Shown here one piece after another: positions 17,051 through 25,533 of a stretch of DNA of 52,566 nt. Source of the DNA: JBAVVD01 sp049697115 (GTDB taxonomy: Bacteria > Acidobacteriota > Aminicenantia > Aminicenantales > UBA4085); assembly GCA_049697115.1 (NCBI GenBank), contig JBAVVD010000024.1:1-52566 (forward strand), written 5' to 3'. The position numbers and the translations under genes were made by a program. The first letter of the stretch is position 1; each line of letters opens with the position of its first letter. The notes below the pieces were generated by a model that saw only the letters and a program-made list of their open reading frames with translations, had not been told where the DNA came from and searched no databases.

Positions 17051-17428
17051 ATGCATGCAAAATTAATTGTTACTGTTTTGGGTATTGCGCTCATATTTCT
17101 GGTTAATTACTACTTCTTTTTTTCTAAAAGAAAAGCCGCTGTGGCGGCCATCGGAGATGCTGGAGTTCAAGAAGTGAACATTAATGTCAAAGGCGGATAC
17201 ACGCCGGATGTCATTGTTGTCCAAAGAGGCAAACCTGTTCGCTTGAATTTTTATCGGGATGAGACCGCCGATTGTTCTGACACGATTGTTTTCGGAGATT
17301 TTAAGATCAGAAAAGTGCTTCCGGCATATAAAACCACAGCCATTGAATTTACGCCTGAAAAAGCGGGCGAATACGAGTTCACCTGCGGAATGGGGATGAT
17401 GAGAGGCAAGCTGATTGTCAGAGAATAG
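17051..17428 (+). CDS. Membrane-anchored cupredoxin-like copper-binding protein
   Basis: A 125-residue protein with an N-terminal uncleaved membrane anchor (about residues 5-24) and one cupredoxin fold facing the periplasm. The beta pattern 'EVNINVKGGYTPDVIVVQRGKPVRLNFYRDE' and the C-terminal 'GEYEFTCGMGMMRGKLIV' are typical. Likely copper ligands are the Cys in 'ADCSDTIVF', the Cys in 'FTCGMGMM' and nearby Met residues. It starts 13 bp after copA and precedes the efflux genes, so it probably hands periplasmic copper to the Cus-like pump or buffers it. This type is commonly found beside CopA in anaerobe genomes; the exact role is not established. Confidence 0.82.
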   Translation: MHAKLIVTVLGIALIFLVNYYFFFSKRKAAVAAIGDAGVQEVNINVKGGYTPDVIVVQRGKPVRLNFYRDETADCSDTIVFGDFKIRKVLPAYKTTAIEFTPEKAGEYEFTCGMGMMRGKLIVRE

Positions 17429-17486
17429 CGGGAGTGCGGCGTTTGATCGTCTGGCCAGGAAAAAAGCAATCGAGAGGAAAAGAGCA

Positions 17487-18770
17487 ATGAAAAAATATGC
17501 AACAATAATTCTCATGACTTTATTAACCTTTGGCGCGCTTCCTTTGTTTTCCCAGAGTGGAGTTGGAAAACAGGAGCCGGTGTTGAAGGATTTGATCCAG
17601 GAAGCTTTGGATAACAATCCCAAGCTTGAAGCGGCGCTTCAGCGGACGCTGGCCGCCGAAAAGACCATACCTCAGGCTGGAGCCTTGCCAGATCCCCAGC
17701 TCACCCTCGGTTTGATGAACCTTCCGGTCAACAGTTTCGACTTTAACCAGGAGCCGATGACCGGCAAGCTGATTTCCGTCATGCAGATGTTCCCCTTCCC
17801 GGGAAAATTGGGGCTGGCCACGGAAATCGCGGAATTGGAGGCCGCTTCGGTCAAGTATCAGCAGGACGAAGTCCGCAACATGATCATTCAGATGGTTAAG
17901 CGGGCTTACTACGACCTCTATGCCATCGACCGCGCCGTTGATACAGTTCAAAAAAACCAGGCGCTGATGGACCAATTTGTCCAAGTGGCCGAGATAAAAT
18001 ACGTCACGGGGTCTGGGCTTCAACAGGATGTCCTCCGTGCCCAGGTCGAGCGCTCGAAGCTGGAGGATGATTTGATCATGTGGCAGCAAAAGCGGCTCGC
18101 CGCTACAGCCAGGCTGAATGCGCTTTTAAACAGGCCCGTTGATACTCCATTTGATATAACACCCCAAGAATTGTCTCTTCCCGATAAAATCTTGGCTGTA
18201 CCCACTTCAGAGCAGGTTGAACAGAAAAGGCCTCTCTTGAGAGCCTGGAACGAGAGGATCCTCAAGGCTGAAACTGCTGTTAAACTCGCCCGCCGTGATA
18301 TTTGGCCGAACATCACTGTGGGTGCAAGTTACAGTCAGCGTGACGATTTGAAAACTGGCATGTCCATGCACGATTTTTTTTCCACCACGCTCTCGCTGAA
18401 CATTCCTGTTTATTTTAAGCGCAAACAAAGTGTTAAGGTTGCGGAGAAAGAATTGGACCGAGCCGCCGTCGCCGCTGAATATCAAAACGTGCGGAGCGAA
18501 GTGATGGCTGAAATCGAGAGCCTGAGGTCTGAGCTGGAACGAAATCGAAAAAGGGTTGAGCTTTACAAAGGCGGAATTCTCATCCAGGCCCAGCAGTCTC
18601 TTGATTCGGCTCATGCCGGATATCGGGTGGGGAAGGTTGATTTTTTAACCCTGATCAACAACTGGATGATGCTCCAGAATTATGAACTCCAATACTTCTT
18701 TGCCTTAGCCGATTACCATAAGGCCCTGGCGAGTTGCGAACTTGCAGTGGGCGGGGAAACAGTCGAATAA
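17487..18770 (+). CDS. cusC: TolC-family outer-membrane efflux protein (CusC-like)
   Basis: A 427-residue outer-membrane channel subunit. Signal peptide at residues 1-22 ('...LPLFSQ'), then two outer-membrane-factor repeats rich in long coiled-coil helices. Family marks are 'LIQEALDNNPKLEAA', 'AGALPDPQLTLGLMNLP', 'FPFPGKLGLATEIAELEA' and the C-terminal 'YRVGKVDFLTLINNWMMLQNYELQYF'. The subfamily with 'GALPDPQL...FPFPGKL' is associated with heavy-metal RND pumps. I chose ATG 17487 because GAGAGGAAAAGAG precedes it; the frame upstream overlaps the cupredoxin stop. It should trimerise and dock with the adjacent adaptor and pump. No lipobox is seen, unlike E. coli CusC. Confidence 0.85.
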   Translation: MKKYATIILMTLLTFGALPLFSQSGVGKQEPVLKDLIQEALDNNPKLEAALQRTLAAEKTIPQAGALPDPQLTLGLMNLPVNSFDFNQEPMTGKLISVMQMFPFPGKLGLATEIAELEAASVKYQQDEVRNMIIQMVKRAYYDLYAIDRAVDTVQKNQALMDQFVQVAEIKYVTGSGLQQDVLRAQVERSKLEDDLIMWQQKRLAATARLNALLNRPVDTPFDITPQELSLPDKILAVPTSEQVEQKRPLLRAWNERILKAETAVKLARRDIWPNITVGASYSQRDDLKTGMSMHDFFSTTLSLNIPVYFKRKQSVKVAEKELDRAAVAAEYQNVRSEVMAEIESLRSELERNRKRVELYKGGILIQAQQSLDSAHAGYRVGKVDFLTLINNWMMLQNYELQYFFALADYHKALASCELAVGGETVE

Positions 18771-18821
18771 AAATAAGTCAAATGTCTCAATATAAAAAAA
18801 CAAGACCCATAGGAGATAGAT

Positions 18822-20360
18822 ATGAAAGCTAAAATAGTCATTATTCTCTTTGCAGGAATTCTCATCGGCGCTGTGACGACTTATCTCGTAGTGCCAAAGG
18901 CGAAAACCTTGGAAAGTGCGTCCCAGGAAGAAGGAAAACAGCTTTATTCCTGTGGAATGCACCCGGAAGTCATTTCGGACAAACCGGGAAACTGTCCTAT
19001 TTGCGGCATGAAGCTGACACCCATAAAAAGCACTGCCCGAGGGGCCGAAAAGACTGTTACTGGGGAGGCGGGAAAGGAGCGCAAGATCCTTTATTGGCGT
19101 GCTCCGATGGACCCCACCGAGATCTACGACCGGCCCGGAAAATCCAAGATGGGAATGGATTTGATCCCCGTTTATGAGGGCGAAGAGGCTGGCGGTAGTG
19201 GGAGCATCACAATTGATGGTGCGATGCAGCAGAACATGAATTTACGGGTGGCAAAGGCGGAGCGCCGTGATATTTCCAATGTGATCCGGGCTTTCGGAAA
19301 GGTGACGTATGCCCAGGATAAGGAATTTGCTGTCAACACCAAAATCAACGGCTGGATAGAAAAGCTGTATGTCAACACGACGGGTCAATTGGTGCGAAAA
19401 GGCGAACCGTTATTGGCGATCTATTCGCCCGAGTTGGTTTCCACTCAGGAAGAGTACCTCCTGGCTTTAAACAATTACAAAAAATTGGCTTCGAGTCCTT
19501 ACGAGAGTGTTCGAAAAAGCGCTGAAAAAATGCTCACCCTGTCCCTGGATCGTCTGAAGTACTGGGATATTTCAGACGCCGAGATCGATAAGATCGAACA
19601 AACAGGACAGACCCGGCGAACAATTCTTTTGAAGTCACAAGTCACCGGAATAGTCACACACAAAGCGGTAGTTGAGGGTGACAAGGTCAGCCCGGGGATG
19701 GATCTCTTCCACATTGCGGACCTGAGCAAGGTCTGGGTAGAGGCTGCCATCTATGAGTCGGAGCTCTCCCTTGTCCATCAAGGCCAGAGAGCGGAACTTG
19801 AACTGGATCATGTCAAGGGACAAAAACTGGAAGGAAAAGTTGATTTTATATATCCCTATCTAGATCAAAAGTCGCAGGCGAACAATGTCAGGCTCGTGTT
19901 CAATAACCCGGATCTCATGCTAAAGCCGGACATGTATGCCACGGTGCGTATTTATAGCCAGACTGTCAGCCAGTCCCTGGCCGTACCTTCAGAGGCCGTC
20001 ATCCATTCCGGGAAACGGGACATCGTTTTTGTGACGAAGGGAGACGGGAAATTCGAACCCCGAGAGGTGAAAACAGGGACTGAATCAGATGATGGGTTTG
20101 TGCAGGTTATATCCGGTTTGTTCGACGGGGAAGAGGTTGTGGTTTCCGGACAATTTTTGCTGGATTCGGAAAGCCGGACGCGTGAGGCCATTGCCAAGAT
20201 GAGGGCGGCGACTGCACAAAAGGCACAAGAACCCCCGATGGAACTGGAGAAGGGCAAGGCCGAGTTCTACACCTGCCCCATGCACCCCGATTTTTTGACC
20301 ACAGACAAAAACGCGCGCTGTCCCGAATGCGGCATGAAACTGGAAAAAGTCAAGAAATGA
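18822..20360 (+). CDS. cusB: RND periplasmic adaptor with three heavy-metal-binding modules (CusB-like)
   Basis: A 512-residue membrane-fusion protein. After an N-terminal membrane anchor (5-25) come two heavy-metal-binding modules: a full one, 'YSCGMHPEVISDKPGNCPIC' followed by GMKL, and a degenerate one, 'YWRAPMDPTEIYDRPGKSKM'. Then follow the lipoyl/barrel-sandwich ('VNTKINGWIEKLYVNTTGQL', 'VTGIVTHKAVVEGDKV'), helical hairpin and beta-barrel domains of CusB/HlyD adaptors. A third metal-binding module lies at the extreme C-terminus ('FYTCPMHPDF', 'ARCPECGMKLEKV'). It links inner-membrane pump to TolC channel and may pass Cu(I)/Ag(I) to the pump. The stop is 12 bp before the pump's ATG. Confidence 0.88.
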   Translation: MKAKIVIILFAGILIGAVTTYLVVPKAKTLESASQEEGKQLYSCGMHPEVISDKPGNCPICGMKLTPIKSTARGAEKTVTGEAGKERKILYWRAPMDPTEIYDRPGKSKMGMDLIPVYEGEEAGGSGSITIDGAMQQNMNLRVAKAERRDISNVIRAFGKVTYAQDKEFAVNTKINGWIEKLYVNTTGQLVRKGEPLLAIYSPELVSTQEEYLLALNNYKKLASSPYESVRKSAEKMLTLSLDRLKYWDISDAEIDKIEQTGQTRRTILLKSQVTGIVTHKAVVEGDKVSPGMDLFHIADLSKVWVEAAIYESELSLVHQGQRAELELDHVKGQKLEGKVDFIYPYLDQKSQANNVRLVFNNPDLMLKPDMYATVRIYSQTVSQSLAVPSEAVIHSGKRDIVFVTKGDGKFEPREVKTGTESDDGFVQVISGLFDGEEVVVSGQFLLDSESRTREAIAKMRAATAQKAQEPPMELEKGKAEFYTCPMHPDFLTTDKNARCPECGMKLEKVKK

Positions 20361-20372
20361 TTGGATCAGAAA

Positions 20373-23300
20373 ATGTTAGAAAAAATAATTGAATGGTCTG
20401 TAAATAACCGCTTTTTAGTGCTTCTGGGTGTTGTTGCCATTATACTGGCCGGGTTCGTGGCTATTCAGACAACCCCTATCGACGCCATACCCGATTTGAG
20501 TGACGTCCAGGTTATTGTCCTGTCGGATTTTCCTGGTCAGGGTCCGAATGTGGTGGAGGACCAAGTGACCTATCCCCTGACCACGGCGATGCTGGCTGTG
20601 CCTTATGCCAAAGTTGTGCGAGGTTATTCTTTTTTCGGTTTCTCGCTTGTGTATATCATATTTGAAGACGGAACAGATCTTTACTGGGCACGCAGTCGGG
20701 TTCTGGAATACCTGAATTACGCGGCTGGCCGCCTTCCGCAGGGAGTAACGCCGCAGCTGGGGCCAGATGCCACCGGAGTCGGATGGGTGTATGAATATGT
20801 CCTTGACGGGGGAGACAAATATGATCTTCAGCAGTTAAGATCCATTCAGGATTGGTACCTGCGCTATGAGCTGGCCAGTGTTCCTGGCGTCAGCGAGGTC
20901 GCCAGCATCGGCGGGTTCGTCAAGCAGTATCAGGTTGAGGTGGATCCATTAAAGCTGCAGGCGTATCACATCCCCCTTCAAAAAATCCGTATGGAAATCA
21001 AACGCAGCAACAATGATGTGGGTGGCCGGCTGGTTGAGATGGGTGAAACGGAATTCATGGTTAGAGGGCTGGGCTACATTAAATCCAAGGAGGATTTAGA
21101 AAATGTGTTCGTCGGCATGGGGCCGAACAATGCACCCATTCTGCTGAAAGATGTGGCTCATATCCAAATTGGTCCCGAGCTTCGGCGCGGCATTGCCGAG
21201 TGGAACGGCCAGGGGGAGACGGTAGGAGGAATTATCGTCATCCGCTTTGGGGAAAATGCGCTCAAGGTCATTGATAGCGTGAAGGCAAAGCTGGAGGATT
21301 TGAAAAAAGGACTGCCGGAAGGCGTAACCATAAAAATAGCCTATGACCGCTCCTCTTTGATCAAACGTGCAATTTCAACCTTAAAAGAAAAGCTGCTGGA
21401 AGAAACCATCGTTGTCGCCCTGGTCATAATGATCTTTCTGCTTCATCTGCCCAGTTCGTTTGTCGCTGTTTTCACTTTGCCGCTGGGAGTTTTACTCTCT
21501 CTCATCATCATGAGGGTCCAGGGATTGAATGCCAATATCATGTCCCTAGGAGGGATCGCTATTGCTATCGGCGTCATGGTGGATGCTGTCGTTGTCATGA
21601 TCGAGAATGTCCATAAGCATAAGGAGAAGGAAACAATCAAGTCCAGCAAGGACCACTGGGACCTCATCGTCACGGCCTCTAAAGAAGTGGGCCCCGCGTT
21701 GTTCTATTCTTTGCTCATCATCACTTTGTCTTTTATACCGGTTTTTGCTTTGCAGCAGCAGGAGGGCAGGCTTTTCAAACCCCTGGCGTTCACCAAAACC
21801 TACGCCATGGCGGGCTCCGCATTTCTAGCCATCACGGTCGTGCCAGTCCTTATGGGATATTTCATTCGGGGCAAAATCCGGTCAGAGGAACGGCATCCCC
21901 TCAGCAGGTTTCTGATAGGGATTTATAGGCCGGTCATTCAATTTGTTTTGAAACACAAAATGGCAACGATTCTCGTGGCTGTTGTAATCGTGCTGGTCAG
22001 TTTTTTCCCCCTATCCAGAATCGGTTCAGAATTCATGCCTCCTTTGAATGAAGGCGATTTGCTGTACATGCCGACCACCTTGCCCGGCATTTCCATCACC
22101 AAGGCAAAGGAACTTCTCCAACAGACAGATAAGATCATTGCCAGCTTCCCGGAGGTTAAATCAGTTTTTGGGAAAATCGGCCGTGCCGATACGGCCACTG
22201 ACCCGGCTCCTTTGACCATGATCGAAACCACGATCATGCTCAAGGATGAAAAGGAATGGCGGCCCGGTATGACAATGGAAAAGTTGATAGATGAGCTGAA
22301 TGATGCCGTCCAATTTCCGGGTTTGACCAATGCCTGGACCATGCCCATTAAAACCCGAATTGACATGCTCAGCACAGGAATCAAAACACCCGTGGGGATC
22401 AAGCTCATGGGACCTGACCTCCAGACACTCAGCGACCTGGGAGAGCAGATCGAACCGGTGATCCGCCAGGTCCCGGGAACCTCGAGCGTGATATCAGAAC
22501 GGGTGACCGGCGGAAACTATATTGATTTCAGAATCAATCGGGAAGCGGCTGCTCGGTATGGGCTGAACATCGCAGACGTTCAGGAGATCATCATGTCTGC
22601 CATCGGCGGGATGAATGTGACGACAACTGTGGAGGGACTGGAGCGGTACTCCATCAATGTCCGCTACTCGCGTGAACTGCGCGATAACCTGACCGCGTTG
22701 AAGCGGGTTTTGATCCCCACCCCCTCGGGCGCCCAGATCCCTCTCGGCCAGGTGGCGGACCTCCAGGTCAAAAAAGGCCCTGCCGCCATAAAAAGTGAGA
22801 ATGCCCGGAGAACAGCCTGGCTTTATGTGGACTTGAAAAATATTGACGTCGGGAGTTATGTCAAAATGGCCAAAGACGCCGTCAACACCCACGTTTCCTT
22901 TCCTCCTGGATACAGCATCGTCTGGAGCGGCCAGTATGAATACATGCAGCGGGCTCAGGCTCGCTTGCGGTTGGCCGTTCCTATCACGCTGATCATCATT
23001 TTTCTCTTGCTCTATTTCAATTTCAAAAACATCGGCGAAAGCCTGATCATCATGCTTTCCCTTCCCTTCGCACTCGTGGGTGGAATATGGTTGATATGGC
23101 TGAGCGGTTACAACATGAGCGTGGCTGTGGGGGTGGGTTTTATCGCCCTGGCCGGTGTGGCGGCAGAAACAGGGGTGGTGATGCTTCTCTACATTGATAA
23201 TGCCTATAAGGACCGCTTAGTGCACGGGCAGATGAATACCCGAAAAGACCTGCACGCAGCCGTCGTGTACGGAGCGGTGGAAAGGGTGCGGCCAAAATTG

Positions 23301-23516
23301 ATGACTGTCTCCACTACGATTATCGGGCTTTTGCCCATTATGTGGAGCCACGGTACGGGTTCTCAGGTGATGAAGCGCATCGCGGCACCGATGGTCGGCG
23401 GCTTGATCACATCCACCTTCCTGACGCTCATCATTATCCCTGCGATTTATTATCTGTGGAAAGGGAGAAAACTGAGCGCTGAAGAAGAGGGAGATAAGCA
23501 GGACAAGGTTAGTTAA
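20373..23516 (+). CDS. cusA: Heavy-metal RND efflux pump (CusA/CzcA family, copper/silver type)
   Basis: A 1047-residue inner-membrane proton-driven pump with 12 membrane helices and two large periplasmic loops. Seen are the N-terminal 'MLEKIIEWSVNNRFLVLL', the proton-relay segment 'IAIGVMVDAVVVMIENVHKH', and the Met-rich pore region 'WTMPIKTRIDMLSTGIKTPV' characteristic of Cu(I)/Ag(I) exporters rather than Zn/Co/Cd pumps. The second half has 'AVGVGFIALAGVAAETGVVM'. The frame opens at TTG 20361, but ATG 20373 gives the usual family N-terminus. It completes the csoR-copA-cupredoxin-cusCBA operon. No metal chaperone CusF gene is present; the cupredoxin may fill that place. Confidence 0.9.
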   Translation: MLEKIIEWSVNNRFLVLLGVVAIILAGFVAIQTTPIDAIPDLSDVQVIVLSDFPGQGPNVVEDQVTYPLTTAMLAVPYAKVVRGYSFFGFSLVYIIFEDGTDLYWARSRVLEYLNYAAGRLPQGVTPQLGPDATGVGWVYEYVLDGGDKYDLQQLRSIQDWYLRYELASVPGVSEVASIGGFVKQYQVEVDPLKLQAYHIPLQKIRMEIKRSNNDVGGRLVEMGETEFMVRGLGYIKSKEDLENVFVGMGPNNAPILLKDVAHIQIGPELRRGIAEWNGQGETVGGIIVIRFGENALKVIDSVKAKLEDLKKGLPEGVTIKIAYDRSSLIKRAISTLKEKLLEETIVVALVIMIFLLHLPSSFVAVFTLPLGVLLSLIIMRVQGLNANIMSLGGIAIAIGVMVDAVVVMIENVHKHKEKETIKSSKDHWDLIVTASKEVGPALFYSLLIITLSFIPVFALQQQEGRLFKPLAFTKTYAMAGSAFLAITVVPVLMGYFIRGKIRSEERHPLSRFLIGIYRPVIQFVLKHKMATILVAVVIVLVSFFPLSRIGSEFMPPLNEGDLLYMPTTLPGISITKAKELLQQTDKIIASFPEVKSVFGKIGRADTATDPAPLTMIETTIMLKDEKEWRPGMTMEKLIDELNDAVQFPGLTNAWTMPIKTRIDMLSTGIKTPVGIKLMGPDLQTLSDLGEQIEPVIRQVPGTSSVISERVTGGNYIDFRINREAAARYGLNIADVQEIIMSAIGGMNVTTTVEGLERYSINVRYSRELRDNLTALKRVLIPTPSGAQIPLGQVADLQVKKGPAAIKSENARRTAWLYVDLKNIDVGSYVKMAKDAVNTHVSFPPGYSIVWSGQYEYMQRAQARLRLAVPITLIIIFLLLYFNFKNIGESLIIMLSLPFALVGGIWLIWLSGYNMSVAVGVGFIALAGVAAETGVVMLLYIDNAYKDRLVHGQMNTRKDLHAAVVYGAVERVRPKLMTVSTTIIGLLPIMWSHGTGSQVMKRIAAPMVGGLITSTFLTLIIIPAIYYLWKGRKLSAEEEGDKQDKVS

Positions 23517-23926
23517 AAGTCATCTTTGTTTTTCACGAGTGATGACTCCCTCTCGACTTCTTTCATTAACATATCCGTCTCAGCTTAGGCCAAGCAATGG
23601 TCTTGCTCTGTTCTTAATCAATTACAGAAAACGAGGGTGCCGTTGACCCGCTCACCAAAGTTGCTCATCTCATCAACGTCTGTAAAGATCGGGGATTGGA
23701 AGATCAATATGGGTGAGGGGACGATGTGAGCTACACCTTGACCGCCTAAACAAACCAATGGGTGTTACTTCTTCAGGATTGCGAGGGCTTTATTCAGAAA
23801 AGGATCTTGATTTTCTCTTATATCCTCGGCCGTGTAATCGACGTTGTCCTCTCGGCGCTATCACTTCGTCCTTGAAATTGTTTGCCGTCTTGATCTATGC
23901 CTTCTTCTGGCATTACCCATTCATTT
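23517..23926. other. Intergenic region between the copper and mercury-methylation operons
   Basis: 410 bp separate the convergent cusA and hgcB genes. AGTCATC (23518-23524) and GATGACT (23541-23547) make a 7-bp inverted repeat just after cusA but lack a T tract, so any terminator here is weak. A short coding-like stretch at about 23628-23715 (frame 'ENEGAVDPLTKVAHLINVCK') may be a gene relic; I do not recognise it. Nothing else stands out. Confidence 0.4.
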
Positions 23927-24196
23927 TTAACTGCATAAGCAGGATTCTTTTTTCCCGGTGAGAGCGGCCCACATCATAGCCGCCGCGCAGCCAACGCCGC
24001 TCTCGACGGCAATGGCTCCGGGCTGGCAATTAAGCTGACAGGCACCGCATTCCATGCATGCCTCATAGCGGACGATTTCGGCTTTCCTGCCGTTCATCCA
24101 GAAGACCCGGTGGGGACAGACATAAGTGCACATGCGACAGCCGTTACAGAGTTCCGGATTGTAGCGGAGAGTGTTGATGGCTTCGCGATTCTTCAT
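23927..24196 (-). CDS. hgcB: HgcB, dicluster ferredoxin of mercury methylation
   Basis: An 89-residue 2[4Fe-4S] ferredoxin that reduces the corrinoid protein HgcA for methylation of Hg(II). Cluster 1 ligands are Cys17/20/23/27 ('CNGCRMCTYVCPHRVF') and cluster 2 Cys47/50/53/57 ('CMECGACQLNC'). The HgcB-specific 'ESGVGCAAAM' follows, with Cys70 corresponding to the conserved lone cysteine. The C-terminal cysteines, thought to bind Hg(II), are Cys86 and Cys88 (C-L-C) rather than an adjacent pair. The start overlaps the hgcA stop by 4 bp (ATGA), indicating translational coupling. The ferredoxin alone would be ambiguous, but sequence specifics plus its position after HgcA make this a confident call. 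Confidence 0.93.
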   Translation of the reverse strand: MKNREAINTLRYNPELCNGCRMCTYVCPHRVFWMNGRKAEIVRYEACMECGACQLNCQPGAIAVESGVGCAAAMMWAALTGKKESCLCS

Positions 24197-25173
24197 ATTT
24201 TTCCTCCCAGCCAGCGAATGAGCATCAAGACTACAGTTAAAACTATTCCGGCGCCGAACATCCCGGCCATGACCGGAATATAGGCAAAGATTTCACGCCT
24301 GACTCCAGTCCGGGAAGTAAACGTTGTCGATCCTGTAAAGTTCAAAGCCAGAAAGGCCGTGACTGAAGGAAAGATCAAAATCCAGGTTAATGCGGCTGCG
24401 GTCTTACTCCACCAGGAGCCTGAGGAGTTGGCCAGAATAAGGAAAAGAAAAGGCAGCACAGCGACTCCTCCCAGAATATAGCCCTTGCTGCTAAAGTCCC
24501 TAGTGGGAAGCCAGGGAAGTAGCACTGGAAACAAAACCAATCCGGCCACAAGCGAGGTAACCGTAGCCAGCGCAGAAAAAATTCCGCCTACCAGGAACGC
24601 CAGGCCTGTTCCGGCCAGGATGAATGGCAAAGAATGGACAAGCTCGACAGGGATCAAAACAAATCGTTCGCGCAGTCCAAAACGAACCTGTCTCATCTTC
24701 TCTGTCGCCTTTCCTTCCTTGAGAAACTCCGGCAGGTCGGCTGTCCGGACCGGGCCGAAGCGGACGCTGAAGCCGGACCTTTTTTTCACCTCGTGGGCAC
24801 TGACACCTGACGCCCCCAGTTGCGGGAGGATTAACAAGCGGTGATTGACGGCCTTAGCCAGCTCGGTCTCTCCGATGCGGCGGACAAGCTCCTCGGTCCC
24901 AAAGGTTCCTTTGCTGGCGGCGCACCAGACATTAATACCTTTTGTGTCCAGGACAAGGATATAGCCGTCCATCCCATCCAGGGCAGCACGCAGGACATCG
25001 AAACTGAGAGTATAATTGGCGCTGACAAAGACAGGTGAGTCAGGCGTCGGACGGCCCAGCGCGTACAGGCCCGGATCCACCCTGTAGCCCATTCTCCTGA
25101 CCCCCCAGCGGGCCAGCCAGTGGTTCAGGTAGTTTCCAAAAGTGAGTTTGCTTGATGTTTGCCTGATTTTCAT
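24193..25173 (-). CDS. hgcA: HgcA, corrinoid methyltransferase for mercury methylation
   Basis: A 326-residue membrane-anchored corrinoid protein that transfers a methyl group to Hg(II), producing methylmercury. The N-terminal corrinoid domain carries the diagnostic cap-helix motif N81-V-W-C84-A-A-S-K88 followed by 'GTFGTEELVRRI'; Cys84 is the expected lower cobalt ligand. From about residue 170 there are five membrane helices, with the conserved 'NFTGSTTFTSRTGV' segment near residue 280. Residue 87 is Ser where I recall Gly as the consensus. Length and order match characterised HgcA (about 338 residues). It follows the AbrB-like gene by 16 bp behind GGAAGGGAAAGG and overlaps hgcB. Methyl donation is expected from a folate-corrinoid pathway encoded elsewhere. 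Confidence 0.95.
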   Translation of the reverse strand: MKIRQTSSKLTFGNYLNHWLARWGVRRMGYRVDPGLYALGRPTPDSPVFVSANYTLSFDVLRAALDGMDGYILVLDTKGINVWCAASKGTFGTEELVRRIGETELAKAVNHRLLILPQLGASGVSAHEVKKRSGFSVRFGPVRTADLPEFLKEGKATEKMRQVRFGLRERFVLIPVELVHSLPFILAGTGLAFLVGGIFSALATVTSLVAGLVLFPVLLPWLPTRDFSSKGYILGGVAVLPFLFLILANSSGSWWSKTAAALTWILIFPSVTAFLALNFTGSTTFTSRTGVRREIFAYIPVMAGMFGAGIVLTVVLMLIRWLGGKI

Positions 25174-25189
25174 GAAGCCTTTCCCTTCC

Positions 25190-25471
25190 TCACTCCTTGA
25201 AGATCTCTTTCATCACTGGCCCCAGTTTGTTTTTGACGAATTCCGTCAGCTCCTCGACCTTAAGTAGAGTGAAACAGCAGACTTTTCCCTCTTTTTCCCA
25301 GCTAACCAGAGCAACTTTGTCTCCAGCCTTGATGCCAGCCCTGTCTCTGGCGTCTTTGGGGAGGACCATCTGCCCTCGCTCATCCACACTCAGCAATGAT
25401 TCCACTTTGCAGCAGCTCAGTCCGCTGCTCGGTGAGACTCCGCAGAGCGTTTTCTTGTTTCCCCTGGACAT
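25190..25471 (-). CDS. HgcAB-associated AbrB/SpoVT-like protein
   Basis: A 93-residue protein with a swapped-hairpin AbrB/MazE-type domain: 'CKVESLLSVDERGQMVLPKD' and 'ARDRAGIKAGDKVALVSW'. It is flanked by a cysteine pair before the domain ('SCCKVE') and another inside it ('GKVCCFTLLKVEEL'). Small proteins of this type are known beside hgcAB in many methylators and are annotated as HgcAB-associated; I recall the name HgcC but am not certain enough to use it as the symbol. It is first in the operon, transcribed from the promoter at 25534-25562. The two vicinal Cys-Cys pairs could bind Hg(II) or another metal, suggesting a metal-responsive regulator or trafficking role. That is inference. Confidence 0.82.
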   Translation of the reverse strand: MSRGNKKTLCGVSPSSGLSCCKVESLLSVDERGQMVLPKDARDRAGIKAGDKVALVSWEKEGKVCCFTLLKVEELTEFVKNKLGPVMKEIFKE

Positions 25472-25488
25472 CTCGCGCCTCTTTTCAT

Positions 25489-25524
25489 ATTTTACTGATT
25501 TTTCTTATTTTACTGATTTTTCTT
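25489..25524 (-). repeat. Two perfect 18-bp tandem repeats in the hgc leader
   Basis: On the minus strand AAGAAAAATCAGTAAAAT occurs twice head to tail (25507-25524 and 25489-25506), without mismatch. The repeats begin a few bases downstream of the predicted transcription start (about 25527) and end 18 bp before the first codon of the operon. The position fits a tandem operator acting as a roadblock, or a 5'-leader element. No matching regulator is identified. Confidence 0.75.
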
Positions 25525-25533
25525 ACACGATTG

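Noticed and set aside
23628..23715. Coding-like stretch 'ENEGAVDPLTKVAHLINVCK'
   Set aside because: Too short, no start, no recognisable family; mentioned only as a possible relic.
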